Positions 36,384 to 44,373 of a stretch of 64,000 bases of DNA are shown piece by piece. The stretch is from Chloroflexota bacterium. Lineage in GTDB: Bacteria; Chloroflexota; Anaerolineae; UBA7937; B3-Chlor. The stretch is from positions 402,480-466,479 of the forward strand of contig JAUVXJ010000001.1 of the NCBI GenBank assembly GCA_030603665.1, written 5' to 3'. The notes beneath the pieces are model-generated. The model was not told the DNA's origin and made no database searches. It worked only from the letters and a program-made list of their open reading frames with translations. The stretch's first letter is position 1. Each line of letters starts with the position of its first letter. The position numbers and the translations under genes are program-made.

Positions 36384-38158
36384 CCTGGGTATGGCCTCCT
36401 TCCCTTGGGCGGTGTGATGGATGTGATCTTCACAGGCTCGAATCTGACCTCACAGCGACCCTCCACCTGCTTGGCCACCACACTCTTGATGAAGTTATCG
36501 TTGTCCGTATCCGGATAATCTCTCCGGTAGTGCGCCCCTCGGCTGTTCCTCACCGGGAGCGCGGAATGAGCCACGATTTCCATCACCTGTACGATGTTCG
36601 CGGTCTGGATGGCATGCACCCACTCCAGGTTGTAGGCCGGATTCTTGGTCTTGCAGTACAGGTGGGGCAGTTCTACCTTCTTCAACCTCTCCGCCTCGGC
36701 GATGGCTTCCTCGAGCATCTCATGATCTCGCACAGGTCCCGTGTGGGAATCGGCAAATTCTGTCACCTTGTCCCGCAGTTCCATAGGATTGGTGCCACCT
36801 TCTCGCTCCAATGGCCGGTACACCCAGGCCCTGCACGCTTCCACCTGCTCTGAGTCCACTTCTGGCCTGGAGGTCTTCTTCGCATGAGCGGATGCGGCGA
36901 TGCCTGCGCGCGCTCCCTGCACGATGCACTGTGTCAGTGCACCGCCAGAAAGCCGATTCGCGCCGTGCACCCCGCCACAACACTCCCCGCTTGCGTACAG
37001 ACCGGGGATGTTGGTCTCCCCATCCACGTTGATTTTGATCCCGCCCATCCAAAAGTGGCAGTAGTTGGCGAGCTCTATGGCCGTTCCCTCTTTCATCATC
37101 TCCACGAGGGGGTTGTAGTCGAAACCGGATGAGGAGATCCATCCCCTGCGCCTGGTCCTTCCCACATTGTCTACGACGTCTGATGGCAGATGTGCGAACG
37201 AGGCGTAGATGCCCCCGTGCTCGCTCGCTCGACCCTCCAGCACCTCGGTGGCCACACCGATGCTCCTGATGTCTCTGGTCACATCTTCAATCCTCATGGG
37301 GTCCCATCGCCGCATGAAACGATCCCCCAGCCCGTTGTACCACCAGTAGAGCCCGTCGAACATCACGAAAGGCTGAACGCCCACCATCCATCCAGGGGGC
37401 CATATCAATTCGCCGGGGATGAACTGGATGTACTCCATGTCGTGAAACTCGGCCCCGGCCCGGTAGGCCATGGCATGCCCATCCCCCGTCATCTCCCTGC
37501 CAGTCGAGACGTATGGGTATAGAGCCTGAGCTCCACCCGTCGCGATGATGACACACTGGGCCTCGAAGACGACGAGTTCGCCGGTCAACAAGTCGAGGGC
37601 CACCGCCCCAGCGATCTCATCGCCGGACGTCAGGAGATCCAGCGCCAACATGTTTCCCATGATCTGACTATTGGGCCGGCTCTCCAGGATGCGCTTCATC
37701 ACTCTGCACATCTGTGGACCGGAAGTATCCAGTCCAAAGATCTCTCGTTGATAGGTGTGGCCTGGAGAGGCGTAGAACTGGGTCTTGTCCCATTGGAAGC
37801 CCCAGCTCTCCATCTCTTTGGCCCGGGGGGCACACTCGCGGACCAGGCTCTCTACCAGCATCTGATCGTTGACGTATTTGCCCTCTTTGACCATGTCCTC
37901 GAAGAAGGCCTCAGGACTGTCCCGGGTGTCCGTCGGGGCACCAAGCAGGTCGTGCAGCCCCTGGCACTCAACGGCAAAGGTGGAATGGGAAGCGGTCACT
38001 GTGGCACCCGCCCGCGCAATGTCACTGCCCTTGGTGATGGCGATGACGTCGACGTCTTCATCCTCGCTCGCCTTGACCGCGGCATAAGCCCCGGCGGCCT
38101 CTACCCCGATGACCAACACATCGGTGGTGCAGATGCTGTAGCCACCCTTGTTGTTCAC
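36380..38158 (-). CDS. SdhA/FrdA-like flavoprotein, copy D of four
   Basis: A 592-residue FAD enzyme of the succinate dehydrogenase/fumarate reductase/APS reductase A superfamily. It has the Rossmann start VLVIGVEAAG (the middle Gly of GxGxxG is Glu), His58 in TASHSTF at the place of the covalent-FAD His of FrdA, IIATGGAQALYPY, MTGDGHAMAYRAGAEFHDMEY, the FAD-binding HFWMGGIKINVDG and GLYASGECCGGVHGANRLSG, and the substrate-Arg motif RGAHYRRDYPDTDNDNF. The usual active-site QFHP is QFIP. It starts at a GTG with AGGAGAGGAAG upstream. It is most like copy C. Substrate unknown. Confidence 0.88.
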   Translation of the reverse strand: MNNKGGYSICTTDVLVIGVEAAGAYAAVKASEDEDVDVIAITKGSDIARAGATVTASHSTFAVECQGLHDLLGAPTDTRDSPEAFFEDMVKEGKYVNDQMLVESLVRECAPRAKEMESWGFQWDKTQFYASPGHTYQREIFGLDTSGPQMCRVMKRILESRPNSQIMGNMLALDLLTSGDEIAGAVALDLLTGELVVFEAQCVIIATGGAQALYPYVSTGREMTGDGHAMAYRAGAEFHDMEYIQFIPGELIWPPGWMVGVQPFVMFDGLYWWYNGLGDRFMRRWDPMRIEDVTRDIRSIGVATEVLEGRASEHGGIYASFAHLPSDVVDNVGRTRRRGWISSSGFDYNPLVEMMKEGTAIELANYCHFWMGGIKINVDGETNIPGLYASGECCGGVHGANRLSGGALTQCIVQGARAGIAASAHAKKTSRPEVDSEQVEACRAWVYRPLEREGGTNPMELRDKVTEFADSHTGPVRDHEMLEEAIAEAERLKKVELPHLYCKTKNPAYNLEWVHAIQTANIVQVMEIVAHSALPVRNSRGAHYRRDYPDTDNDNFIKSVVAKQVEGRCEVRFEPVKITSITPPKGRRPYPG

Positions 38159-38189
38159 ACTACTTCCTCTCCTGAGATGTCAGACTCCA

Positions 38190-38273
38190 GGCTTCAACCA
38201 GCTCTGTCAGCAGCTCGCCCAGCACCTCGTTCTTGGTTCGGCGACCCATCTGCGGCGGCGTGGTCAGAGCCAA
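38190..38273 (-). pseudogene. Relic of a ferredoxin gene 3' end between flavoproteins C and D
   Basis: On the - strand, four codons after the TGA of copy C and in the same frame, the DNA encodes LALTTPPQMGRRTKNEVLGE then LLTELVEA. This matches the last 28 residues of the ferredoxin at 43875 ([28 protein letters not shown]). The frame runs on to a TAG adjoining the GTG of copy D. No Cys-motif part of the ferredoxin is left. Confidence 0.85.
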
Positions 38274-38285
38274 CTCTGGTCTCCC

Positions 38286-40070
38286 TCACCCTGGGTATGG
38301 CCTCTTTCCCTTGGGCGGTGTCATGGATGTGATCTTCACAGGCTCGAACCAGACCTCGCAACGACCATCCACTTGCTTGGCCACCACACTCTTGATGAAG
38401 TTGTCGTTATCGGTGTCGGGATAGTCGCGCCGGTAATGCGCCCCCCGGCTATTGGTCACCGGGAGCGCGGAATGAGCCACTAGTTCCATCACCTGCACGG
38501 TGTTCATAGTCTGGATAGCCTGCACCCATTCCAGATTGTACGCGCGGCTCTTGCTCTTGCAGTACAGATTAGGCAATTCGATCTTCTTCAGCCTGTCCGC
38601 CTCGGCAATGGCTTCCTCCAGCATCTCATGGTCTCGTACAGGCCCCGTGTGCGAATCGGCAAATCCCGTTACTTTGTCCCGCAGTTCCATGGGATTGATG
38701 CCGCCTTCTCGCTCCAGAGGTCGGTACACCCAGGCCCTACATGCCTCCACCTGCTCCCAATCCACCTCCGGTTTGGGCGTCTTCTTGGCATACGCGGATG
38801 CGGCGATGCCTGCCCGCGCGCCCTGCACCATGCACTGCGTCAGTGCACCACCCGAAAGCCTGTTCGCACCGTGCACCCCGCCACAACACTCCCCGCCCGC
38901 ATACAAGCCGGGGATGCTGGTCTCCCCATCCACGTTGATCTTGATCCCACCCATCCAAAAGTGGCAGTAGTTGGCGAGCTCTATGGCCGTTCCCTCTTTC
39001 ATCATCTCCACGAGGGGGTTGTAGTCGATGCCCGACGAAGAGATCCAGTTCTTTCCCGTGGCGTTTGACCTACCCACGTAATCAATGACGTCTGATGGCA
39101 GATGCGCAAACGAGGCATAGATGCCGCCGTGTTCGCTCCCTCTGCCCTCCAGCACCTCGGTTGCCACACCGATGCTCCTGAGGTCTCGCGTCACATCCTC
39201 TATCTTCATGGGGTCCCATCGTCGCATGAAACGATCGCCCAGCCCGTTATACCACCAGTAGAGCCCCATAAACATGACGAAGGGCTGCACACCCACCATC
39301 CATCCCGGGGGCCACACCAACTCGCCAGGGATGAACTGGATGTACTGCATATCATGGAATTCCGCTCCCGCGCGATAGGCCATGGCATGCCCGTCGCCCG
39401 TCATCTCCTTGCCAGTCGAGACGTAGGGGTAGAGGCATTGAGCGCCCCCCGTGGCCATGATGACACATTGCGTAAGGAAGACAACCAGCTCGCCGGTCAA
39501 CAGGTCCAGGGCCACCGCCCCTGCGATCTCACCTCCAGAGGTCAGCAGATCCAGCGCCAGCATGTTCCCCATGATCTGACAGTTGGGCCGGCTATCCAGG
39601 ACCCGCTTCATCACTCTGCACATCTGCGGACCAGTAGTATCCAGCCCGTGGATCTCTCGTTGATAGGTGTGACCGGGAGCGGCTTTGAATGCGGTCTTGT
39701 CCCATTCGAACCCCCAACTCTCCATTTCTTTGGCGCGGGGGGCACCCTCACGGGCCAGGCTCTCTACCAGCGTCTGGTCGTTGACGTACTTGCCCTCCCT
39801 GACCATGTCCTCGAAGAACGCCTCTGGGCTATCGCGCGTGTCGGCGGGGGCATCCAGCAAGTCATGTAATCCCTGGCATTCGATGGCGAAGTGGGAATGC
39901 GCAGCGGTCACTGTAGCGCCCGCCCGTGCTACGTCGCTGCCCTTGGTGATGGCGATGACGTCGATTCCCTCATCCTCGCTCGCCTTGATGGCAGCATATG
40001 CCCCGGCAGCCTCGACCCCGATGATCAAGACGTCGGTGCTGTAGATTCCGTAGCCGTCCCCGTTGTTCAC
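38286..40070 (-). CDS. SdhA/FrdA-like flavoprotein, copy C of four
   Basis: A 594-residue paralogue of its neighbours, most similar to copy D. It keeps the GVEAAG nucleotide motif, His58 (TAAHSHF), the TGDGHAMAYRAGAEF segment, QFIPGELVWPPGW in place of QFHP, HFWMGGIKINVDG, HGANRLSGGALTQC and RGAHYRRDYPDTDNDNF. The start is a GTG after GGGAG. Its stop is followed in frame by a ferredoxin-tail relic. Tandem position, equal length and even spacing indicate duplication and coexpression with the AOR. Confidence 0.88.
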   Translation of the reverse strand: MNNGDGYGIYSTDVLIIGVEAAGAYAAIKASEDEGIDVIAITKGSDVARAGATVTAAHSHFAIECQGLHDLLDAPADTRDSPEAFFEDMVREGKYVNDQTLVESLAREGAPRAKEMESWGFEWDKTAFKAAPGHTYQREIHGLDTTGPQMCRVMKRVLDSRPNCQIMGNMLALDLLTSGGEIAGAVALDLLTGELVVFLTQCVIMATGGAQCLYPYVSTGKEMTGDGHAMAYRAGAEFHDMQYIQFIPGELVWPPGWMVGVQPFVMFMGLYWWYNGLGDRFMRRWDPMKIEDVTRDLRSIGVATEVLEGRGSEHGGIYASFAHLPSDVIDYVGRSNATGKNWISSSGIDYNPLVEMMKEGTAIELANYCHFWMGGIKINVDGETSIPGLYAGGECCGGVHGANRLSGGALTQCMVQGARAGIAASAYAKKTPKPEVDWEQVEACRAWVYRPLEREGGINPMELRDKVTGFADSHTGPVRDHEMLEEAIAEADRLKKIELPNLYCKSKSRAYNLEWVQAIQTMNTVQVMELVAHSALPVTNSRGAHYRRDYPDTDNDNFIKSVVAKQVDGRCEVWFEPVKITSMTPPKGKRPYPG

Positions 40071-40098
40071 GGTACTCCCTGTCTCGACATTTCAGACG

Positions 40099-40185
40099 CT
40101 AGGCCTCGACAACCTCTGTCAGAAACTGGCTCAGCACGTCTTGCCGAGTTCGTTGGCCGAACTGAACTGGCATGCTTGCAGACAG
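40099..40185 (-). pseudogene. Relic of a ferredoxin gene 3' end between flavoproteins B and C
   Basis: After the TGA of copy B, in the same frame, the - strand encodes LSASMPVQFGQRTRQDVLSQ then FLTEVVEA and a TAG, matching the last 28 residues and the stop position of the intact ferredoxin. The spacer begins with GTGAGCGAAG, close to the ATGAGCGAAG that opens the [2Fe-2S] gene at 36383. Confidence 0.85.
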
Positions 40186-40197
40186 CTTTCGCTTCGC

Positions 40198-41985
40198 TCA
40201 CCCCGGGTATGGCCTCTTCCCTTTGGGCGGTGTGATGGACGTGACTTTCACAGGCTCGAACCGGACCTCACAGCGACCATCCACCTGTTTGGCCACCACA
40301 CTCTTGATGAAGTTGTCGTTATCCGTATCCGGATAGTCCCGCCGATAGTGCGCACCCCGGCTGTTCTTCACCGGCAGAGCCGAGCTGGCCACCAGTTCCA
40401 GCACCTGGACGATGTTCATGGTCTGGATCGCATGCAGCCACTCCAGGTTGTAGACCGGGTTCTTGGCCTTGCAGTATAGATGGGGCAGCTCCACCTTCTT
40501 CAACCTCTCGGACTCGTCGATGGCTTCCTCCAGCATCCCCTGATCTCTCAACGGGCCCGTCTTAGCCATGGCGAACTCCGTCACGTGGTCCCGCAGCTCC
40601 ATGGGGTTCGTGCCTTCTTCTCGCTCAAGAGGCCGGAGCACCCATTCCCTGCACGCCTCTACCTGCTCCCAGTCCACCTCCCGCTTCGGGCTCTCCTTGG
40701 CTCGCGCTGCCGCCGAGATTCCCGCCCGCGCTCCCTGCACGATACACTGCGTCAGGGCGACGCCCGATATCCGGTTGGCGCCATTCAGGCCGCCAGCGCA
40801 CTCCCCACCAGCGTACAGTCCCGGGATGTTCGTTTCCCCATCCACATTGATCTTGATCCCACCCATCCAGAAATGGCAGTGGTTGGCGAACTCCAGAGCC
40901 AACCCCTCTTTCATCGCCTCGAATAGAGGGTTGAAGTCAACGGTATAGCTGACCCAGCCTCCACGGGTGACCTTCCCCACGTAGTCAACCACGTCCCTCG
41001 GCAGATGAGCGATCGAGGCGTAGAATCCCCCGTGCTCACTCGCCCGTCCCTCTATCACCTCGGTGGCCGCACCGATGCTCCACTTATCACGTGTGACTTC
41101 CTCTATCAGAACTGGGTCCCATCGCCGCATGAAGCGATCCCCCAGCCCGTTATACCACCAGGCGAAATGCATTATGCCCACCCAAGGCATCACACCCACC
41201 TGCCATCCAGGAGGCCATATCAACTCACCAGGGAGGAACTGGATGTACTCCATATCGTGGAACTCCGCCCCAGCCCGGTAGGCCATGGCGTGCCCATCAC
41301 CCGTCATCTCCCTGCCCGTGGAGGAGTAGGGGTATATGGCCTGTGCTCCACCGGTGGCGATGATGACAGACTGGGCCTGGAATACAACCAGCTCACCCGT
41401 CGCCAAGTCCAGGGCCACCGCCCCAGCGATCTCACCGCCCGTGGTCAGGAGATCCAGCGCGAGCATGTTGCCCAAGATGTGACAGTTGGGCCGGCTCTCT
41501 ATGACGCGCTTCATCACCCTGCACATCTCGACACCGGTACCTAGGTCCTTGGCGCGCACAGGATAGATCTCGCGCTGGTAAGAGTGGCCCGGGGAGGCCC
41601 AGAACCAGTTCTGGTCCCATTCGAAGCCCCAATCCTCCATCTCTTTGGCCCGGGGGGCACATTCGTGGACCAGGCTCTCCACCAGCGTCTGGTCGTTGAC
41701 GTACTTGCCCTCTCTGACAACGTCCTCGAAGAAGACCTCGGGGCTATCCCGGGTATCGGCAGCCATGCCAAGCAGGTCGCGCAGCCCCTGACATTCGACA
41801 GCGAAGCTGGAATGTTGAGCGGTGATTGTGGCGCCCGCGCGCCCTATGTCGCTGCCCTTGGTGATGGCGATGACGTCGACCTCCGCATCCTCACTCGCCT
41901 CAATGGCAGCGAATCCCCCCGCAGCCTCCACCCCGATGACCAACACGTCGGTGGTGTAGACCCTGTAGCCCCCCTTGTTCTTCAC
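40198..41985 (-). CDS. SdhA/FrdA-like flavoprotein, copy B of four
   Basis: A 595-residue paralogue, closest to copy A. Distinctive features shared with A are the GVEAAGGFAAI start, the insert YPVRAKDLGTGVEMCRVMK (copies C and D have a shorter GLDTSGPQ-type loop), and HGANRISG-like GLNGANRISGVAL instead of VHGANRLSGGAL. It has His58 (TAQHSSF), QFLPGELIWPPGW and RGAHYRRDYPDTDNDNF. The GTG start follows AAAGGGAG. Function as for the other copies: an FAD oxidoreductase of unknown substrate. Confidence 0.88.
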   Translation of the reverse strand: MKNKGGYRVYTTDVLVIGVEAAGGFAAIEASEDAEVDVIAITKGSDIGRAGATITAQHSSFAVECQGLRDLLGMAADTRDSPEVFFEDVVREGKYVNDQTLVESLVHECAPRAKEMEDWGFEWDQNWFWASPGHSYQREIYPVRAKDLGTGVEMCRVMKRVIESRPNCHILGNMLALDLLTTGGEIAGAVALDLATGELVVFQAQSVIIATGGAQAIYPYSSTGREMTGDGHAMAYRAGAEFHDMEYIQFLPGELIWPPGWQVGVMPWVGIMHFAWWYNGLGDRFMRRWDPVLIEEVTRDKWSIGAATEVIEGRASEHGGFYASIAHLPRDVVDYVGKVTRGGWVSYTVDFNPLFEAMKEGLALEFANHCHFWMGGIKINVDGETNIPGLYAGGECAGGLNGANRISGVALTQCIVQGARAGISAAARAKESPKREVDWEQVEACREWVLRPLEREEGTNPMELRDHVTEFAMAKTGPLRDQGMLEEAIDESERLKKVELPHLYCKAKNPVYNLEWLHAIQTMNIVQVLELVASSALPVKNSRGAHYRRDYPDTDNDNFIKSVVAKQVDGRCEVRFEPVKVTSITPPKGKRPYPG

Positions 41986-41995
41986 GAGTCTCCCT

Positions 41996-42043
41996 TTCTG
42001 GGCGAGTTCGCCGGCCGATCTGGACTGGTGTGTTCACACCCAG
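41996..42043 (-). pseudogene. Relic of a ferredoxin gene 3' end between flavoproteins A and B
   Basis: Four codons after the TGA of copy A and in the same frame, the - strand encodes LGVNTPVQIGRRTRPE. This matches [16 protein letters not shown] of the intact ferredoxin, then diverges at the start of copy B. The spacer opens with ATGAGCGAAG, identical to the first bases of the [2Fe-2S] gene, so the junction joins a [2Fe-2S] 5' end to a ferredoxin 3' end. Confidence 0.8.
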
Positions 42044-42055
42044 CTTTCTCTTCGC

Positions 42056-43846
42056 TCATCCTGGGTATGGCCTTATCCCATTGGGCGGGGTGATGGATGT
42101 GATCTTCACCGGCTCGAACCTCACCTCGCATCGACCATCCACCTGCTTGGCCACCACGTTCTTGATGAAGTTGTCGTTGTCCGTATCTGGATAGTCCCGC
42201 CTGTAGTGCGCACCCCGGCTGTTCTCTACCGGCAGAGCCGAGTTAGCCACCAGTTCCAGTACCTGGACGATATTCATGGTCTGGATGGCCTGCACCCACT
42301 CCAGGTTGTAGGCCGGGTTCTTGGCCTTGCAGTATAGATGGGGCAGCTCCACTTTCTTCAACCTCTCCGCCTCGGCGATGGCTTCCTCCAGCATCACCTG
42401 GTCTCGTACGGGACCCGTCTTCGCCATGGCGAACTCCGTCACTTGGTCCCGCAGCTCCATAGGGTTGGTGCCCTCTTCTCGCTCCAGAGGTCGGTACACC
42501 CAGGCCCTGCACGCCTCCACCTGCCCCCAGTCGACCTCCCGCCTCGGGCTCTTCTTGGCACGCGCGGCTGCCGAGATTCCAGCCCGCGCTCCCTGCACGA
42601 TGCACTGTGTCAACGCCACACCAGAGATCCGATTGGCGCCATTCAAGCCCCCGGCACACTCCCCACCCGCGTAAAGTCCCGGGATATTGGTCTCCCCATC
42701 CACGTTGATCTTGATCCCACCCATCCAGAAATGGCAGTAGTTGGCCATCTCAAGGGCTAGGCCCTCCTTCATCATCTCGATGAGAGGCTTGTAGTCGAAA
42801 TCAGAGTAGTTGAGCCAGCCTACCGGGGAGGACTTGCCCACGTAGTCAACCACGTCCCCTGGCAGATGCGCCAGCGAGATGTACATCCCTCCGTGCTCGC
42901 TTGCCCGGCCCTCCAGCACCTCGGTGGCTACAGCGACGCTCCACATATCACGCGTGACATCCTCTATCAGAACTGGGTCCCATCGCCGCATGAAGCGATC
43001 GCCCAACCCATTGTACCACCAGGTGCAATGCATTAACCCCACCCAGGGCATGACACCCACGTGCCATCCAGGAGGCCATATCATCTGACCAGGGATGAAC
43101 TGGATGTACTCCATGTCCTGGAATTCGGCCCCGGCCCTGTAGGCCATGGCGTGCCCATCCCCCGTCATCTCCTTTCCCGTGGAAACGTACGGGTAGAGAC
43201 ATTGGGCTCCACCCGTAGCGATGACGACACACTGGGCGTGGAACACCACCAGCTCACCCGTCACCAAGTCCAGGGCCACCGCACCAGCGATCTCACCGCC
43301 CGTGGTCAGGAGATCCAGCGCCAGCATGCTTCCCAAGATCTGACTGTTGGGCCGGCTCTCCAGGACGCGCTTCATCACCCTGCACATCAGGACACCGGTA
43401 CCGACGTCCTTTGCGCGCACAGGATAGATCTCTCGCTGGTACGTGTGGCCGGGAGAGGCGTAGAACCAGGTCTTGTCCCATTCGAAGCCCCAATCCTCCA
43501 TCTCTTTGGCCCGAGGAGCACACTCGCGGACCAGGCTCTCCACCAGCGTCTGGTCGTTGACGTTCTTGCCCTCTCTGACTACGTCCTCGAAGAAGACCTC
43601 AGGACTGTCACGGGTGTCCGCCGGGGCACCAAGCAGGTCGTGGAGCCCTTGGCACTCGATGGCGAAGCTGGAGCTTTGGGCGGTCACTGTGGCGCCCGCA
43701 CGTCCTATGTCACTGCCCTTGGTGATGGCGATGACGTCGACTTCCTCATCTTCGCTCGCCTTGATGGCAGCAAATCCCCCCGCAGCCTCCACTCCGATGA
43801 CCAACACGTCGGTGGTGTAGACTCTGTAGCCACCCTTGTTGCTCAA
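42056..43846 (-). CDS. SdhA/FrdA-like flavoprotein, copy A of four
   Basis: A 596-residue paralogue and the copy next to the intact ferredoxin. It has VLVIGVEAAGGF, YPVRAKDVGTGVLMCRVMK, QFIPGQMIWPPGW, HFWMGGIKINVDG, GLNGANRISGVAL and RGAHYRRDYPDTDNDNF. Unlike B, C and D, residue 58 is Ser (TAQSSSF) rather than His, so FAD may be non-covalent here. It begins at a TTG preceded by AGAGAGG, 28 nt after the ferredoxin stop. It is the best candidate for the direct electron partner of that ferredoxin. Confidence 0.88.
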   Translation of the reverse strand: MSNKGGYRVYTTDVLVIGVEAAGGFAAIKASEDEEVDVIAITKGSDIGRAGATVTAQSSSFAIECQGLHDLLGAPADTRDSPEVFFEDVVREGKNVNDQTLVESLVRECAPRAKEMEDWGFEWDKTWFYASPGHTYQREIYPVRAKDVGTGVLMCRVMKRVLESRPNSQILGSMLALDLLTTGGEIAGAVALDLVTGELVVFHAQCVVIATGGAQCLYPYVSTGKEMTGDGHAMAYRAGAEFQDMEYIQFIPGQMIWPPGWHVGVMPWVGLMHCTWWYNGLGDRFMRRWDPVLIEDVTRDMWSVAVATEVLEGRASEHGGMYISLAHLPGDVVDYVGKSSPVGWLNYSDFDYKPLIEMMKEGLALEMANYCHFWMGGIKINVDGETNIPGLYAGGECAGGLNGANRISGVALTQCIVQGARAGISAAARAKKSPRREVDWGQVEACRAWVYRPLEREEGTNPMELRDQVTEFAMAKTGPVRDQVMLEEAIAEAERLKKVELPHLYCKAKNPAYNLEWVQAIQTMNIVQVLELVANSALPVENSRGAHYRRDYPDTDNDNFIKNVVAKQVDGRCEVRFEPVKITSITPPNGIRPYPG

Positions 43847-43874
43847 TAGTCTACCTCTCTGGAGATGTCAGACG

Positions 43875-44357
43875 CTAGGCCTCAATGAGCTCCGCCAGCA
43901 GCTCGCCCAACACCTCTTTTCTTGTCTGCTGGCCTATCTGCACAGGAGTACTCAAAGTCAGCGCATCTTTCGGGCAGTACTCCACACATGCAGGGACCTT
44001 CCGCCCAGCGCAGAGATCACAGATCTCCACCGTGGCCTTCCCCGCATCCTCGATGATCACCCCAAACTCGCATGCCTCTACACACCAACCGCACCCTACA
44101 CATTCGTCTTCGTCCACATGGATGACCCCGGTCTCCTCATCCTGCGACAGCGCATCCCTTGGACAACTGGCCACGCATGTCGGAGACTCACACATGCGGC
44201 AAGTCACTGACATCATCAGGCTCGGCTCAACGCGGATGCTGAAGATCCGCGTGCGCGTGATGTCTAGGAGCTCCGCCTTCTCGATGGCACAGGCCAGCTC
44301 ACACAGCTCGCAGCCAACGCACTTATTGGGATCGCAGACGATGAATTCTTTCGTCAC
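43875..44357 (-). CDS. Multi-cluster [4Fe-4S] ferredoxin (HycB/AOR-partner type)
   Basis: A 160-residue electron-transfer protein. Cys motifs in order: [41 protein letters not shown], and [17 protein letters not shown], enough for four [4Fe-4S] clusters as in HycB/DmsB-type proteins. A C-terminal tail of about 28 residues without Cys ([20 protein letters not shown]...) follows; relics of this tail lie between the flavoprotein genes. It starts at a GTG 16 nt after the AOR gene. It most likely takes electrons from the AOR and gives them to the flavoproteins. Confidence 0.9.
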   Translation of the reverse strand: MTKEFIVCDPNKCVGCELCELACAIEKAELLDITRTRIFSIRVEPSLMMSVTCRMCESPTCVASCPRDALSQDEETGVIHVDEDECVGCGWCVEACEFGVIIEDAGKATVEICDLCAGRKVPACVEYCPKDALTLSTPVQIGQQTRKEVLGELLAELIEA

Positions 44358-44373
44358 TTCATTGCCTCGCTTT

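Noticed and set aside
38286..42058. Recoding of the flavoprotein TGA stops (selenocysteine or readthrough) to add ferredoxin-like tails
   Set aside because: All four copies end in the same PYPG sequence and copy D has no tail, so the stops are genuine; the in-frame tails are more simply explained by shared duplication junctions.
43061..43849. Long + strand open frame opposite flavoprotein A (and similar ones opposite B, C and D)
   Set aside because: They mirror the coding strand because of its high third-position GC, have His/Arg-rich low-complexity products and no ribosome-binding sites.
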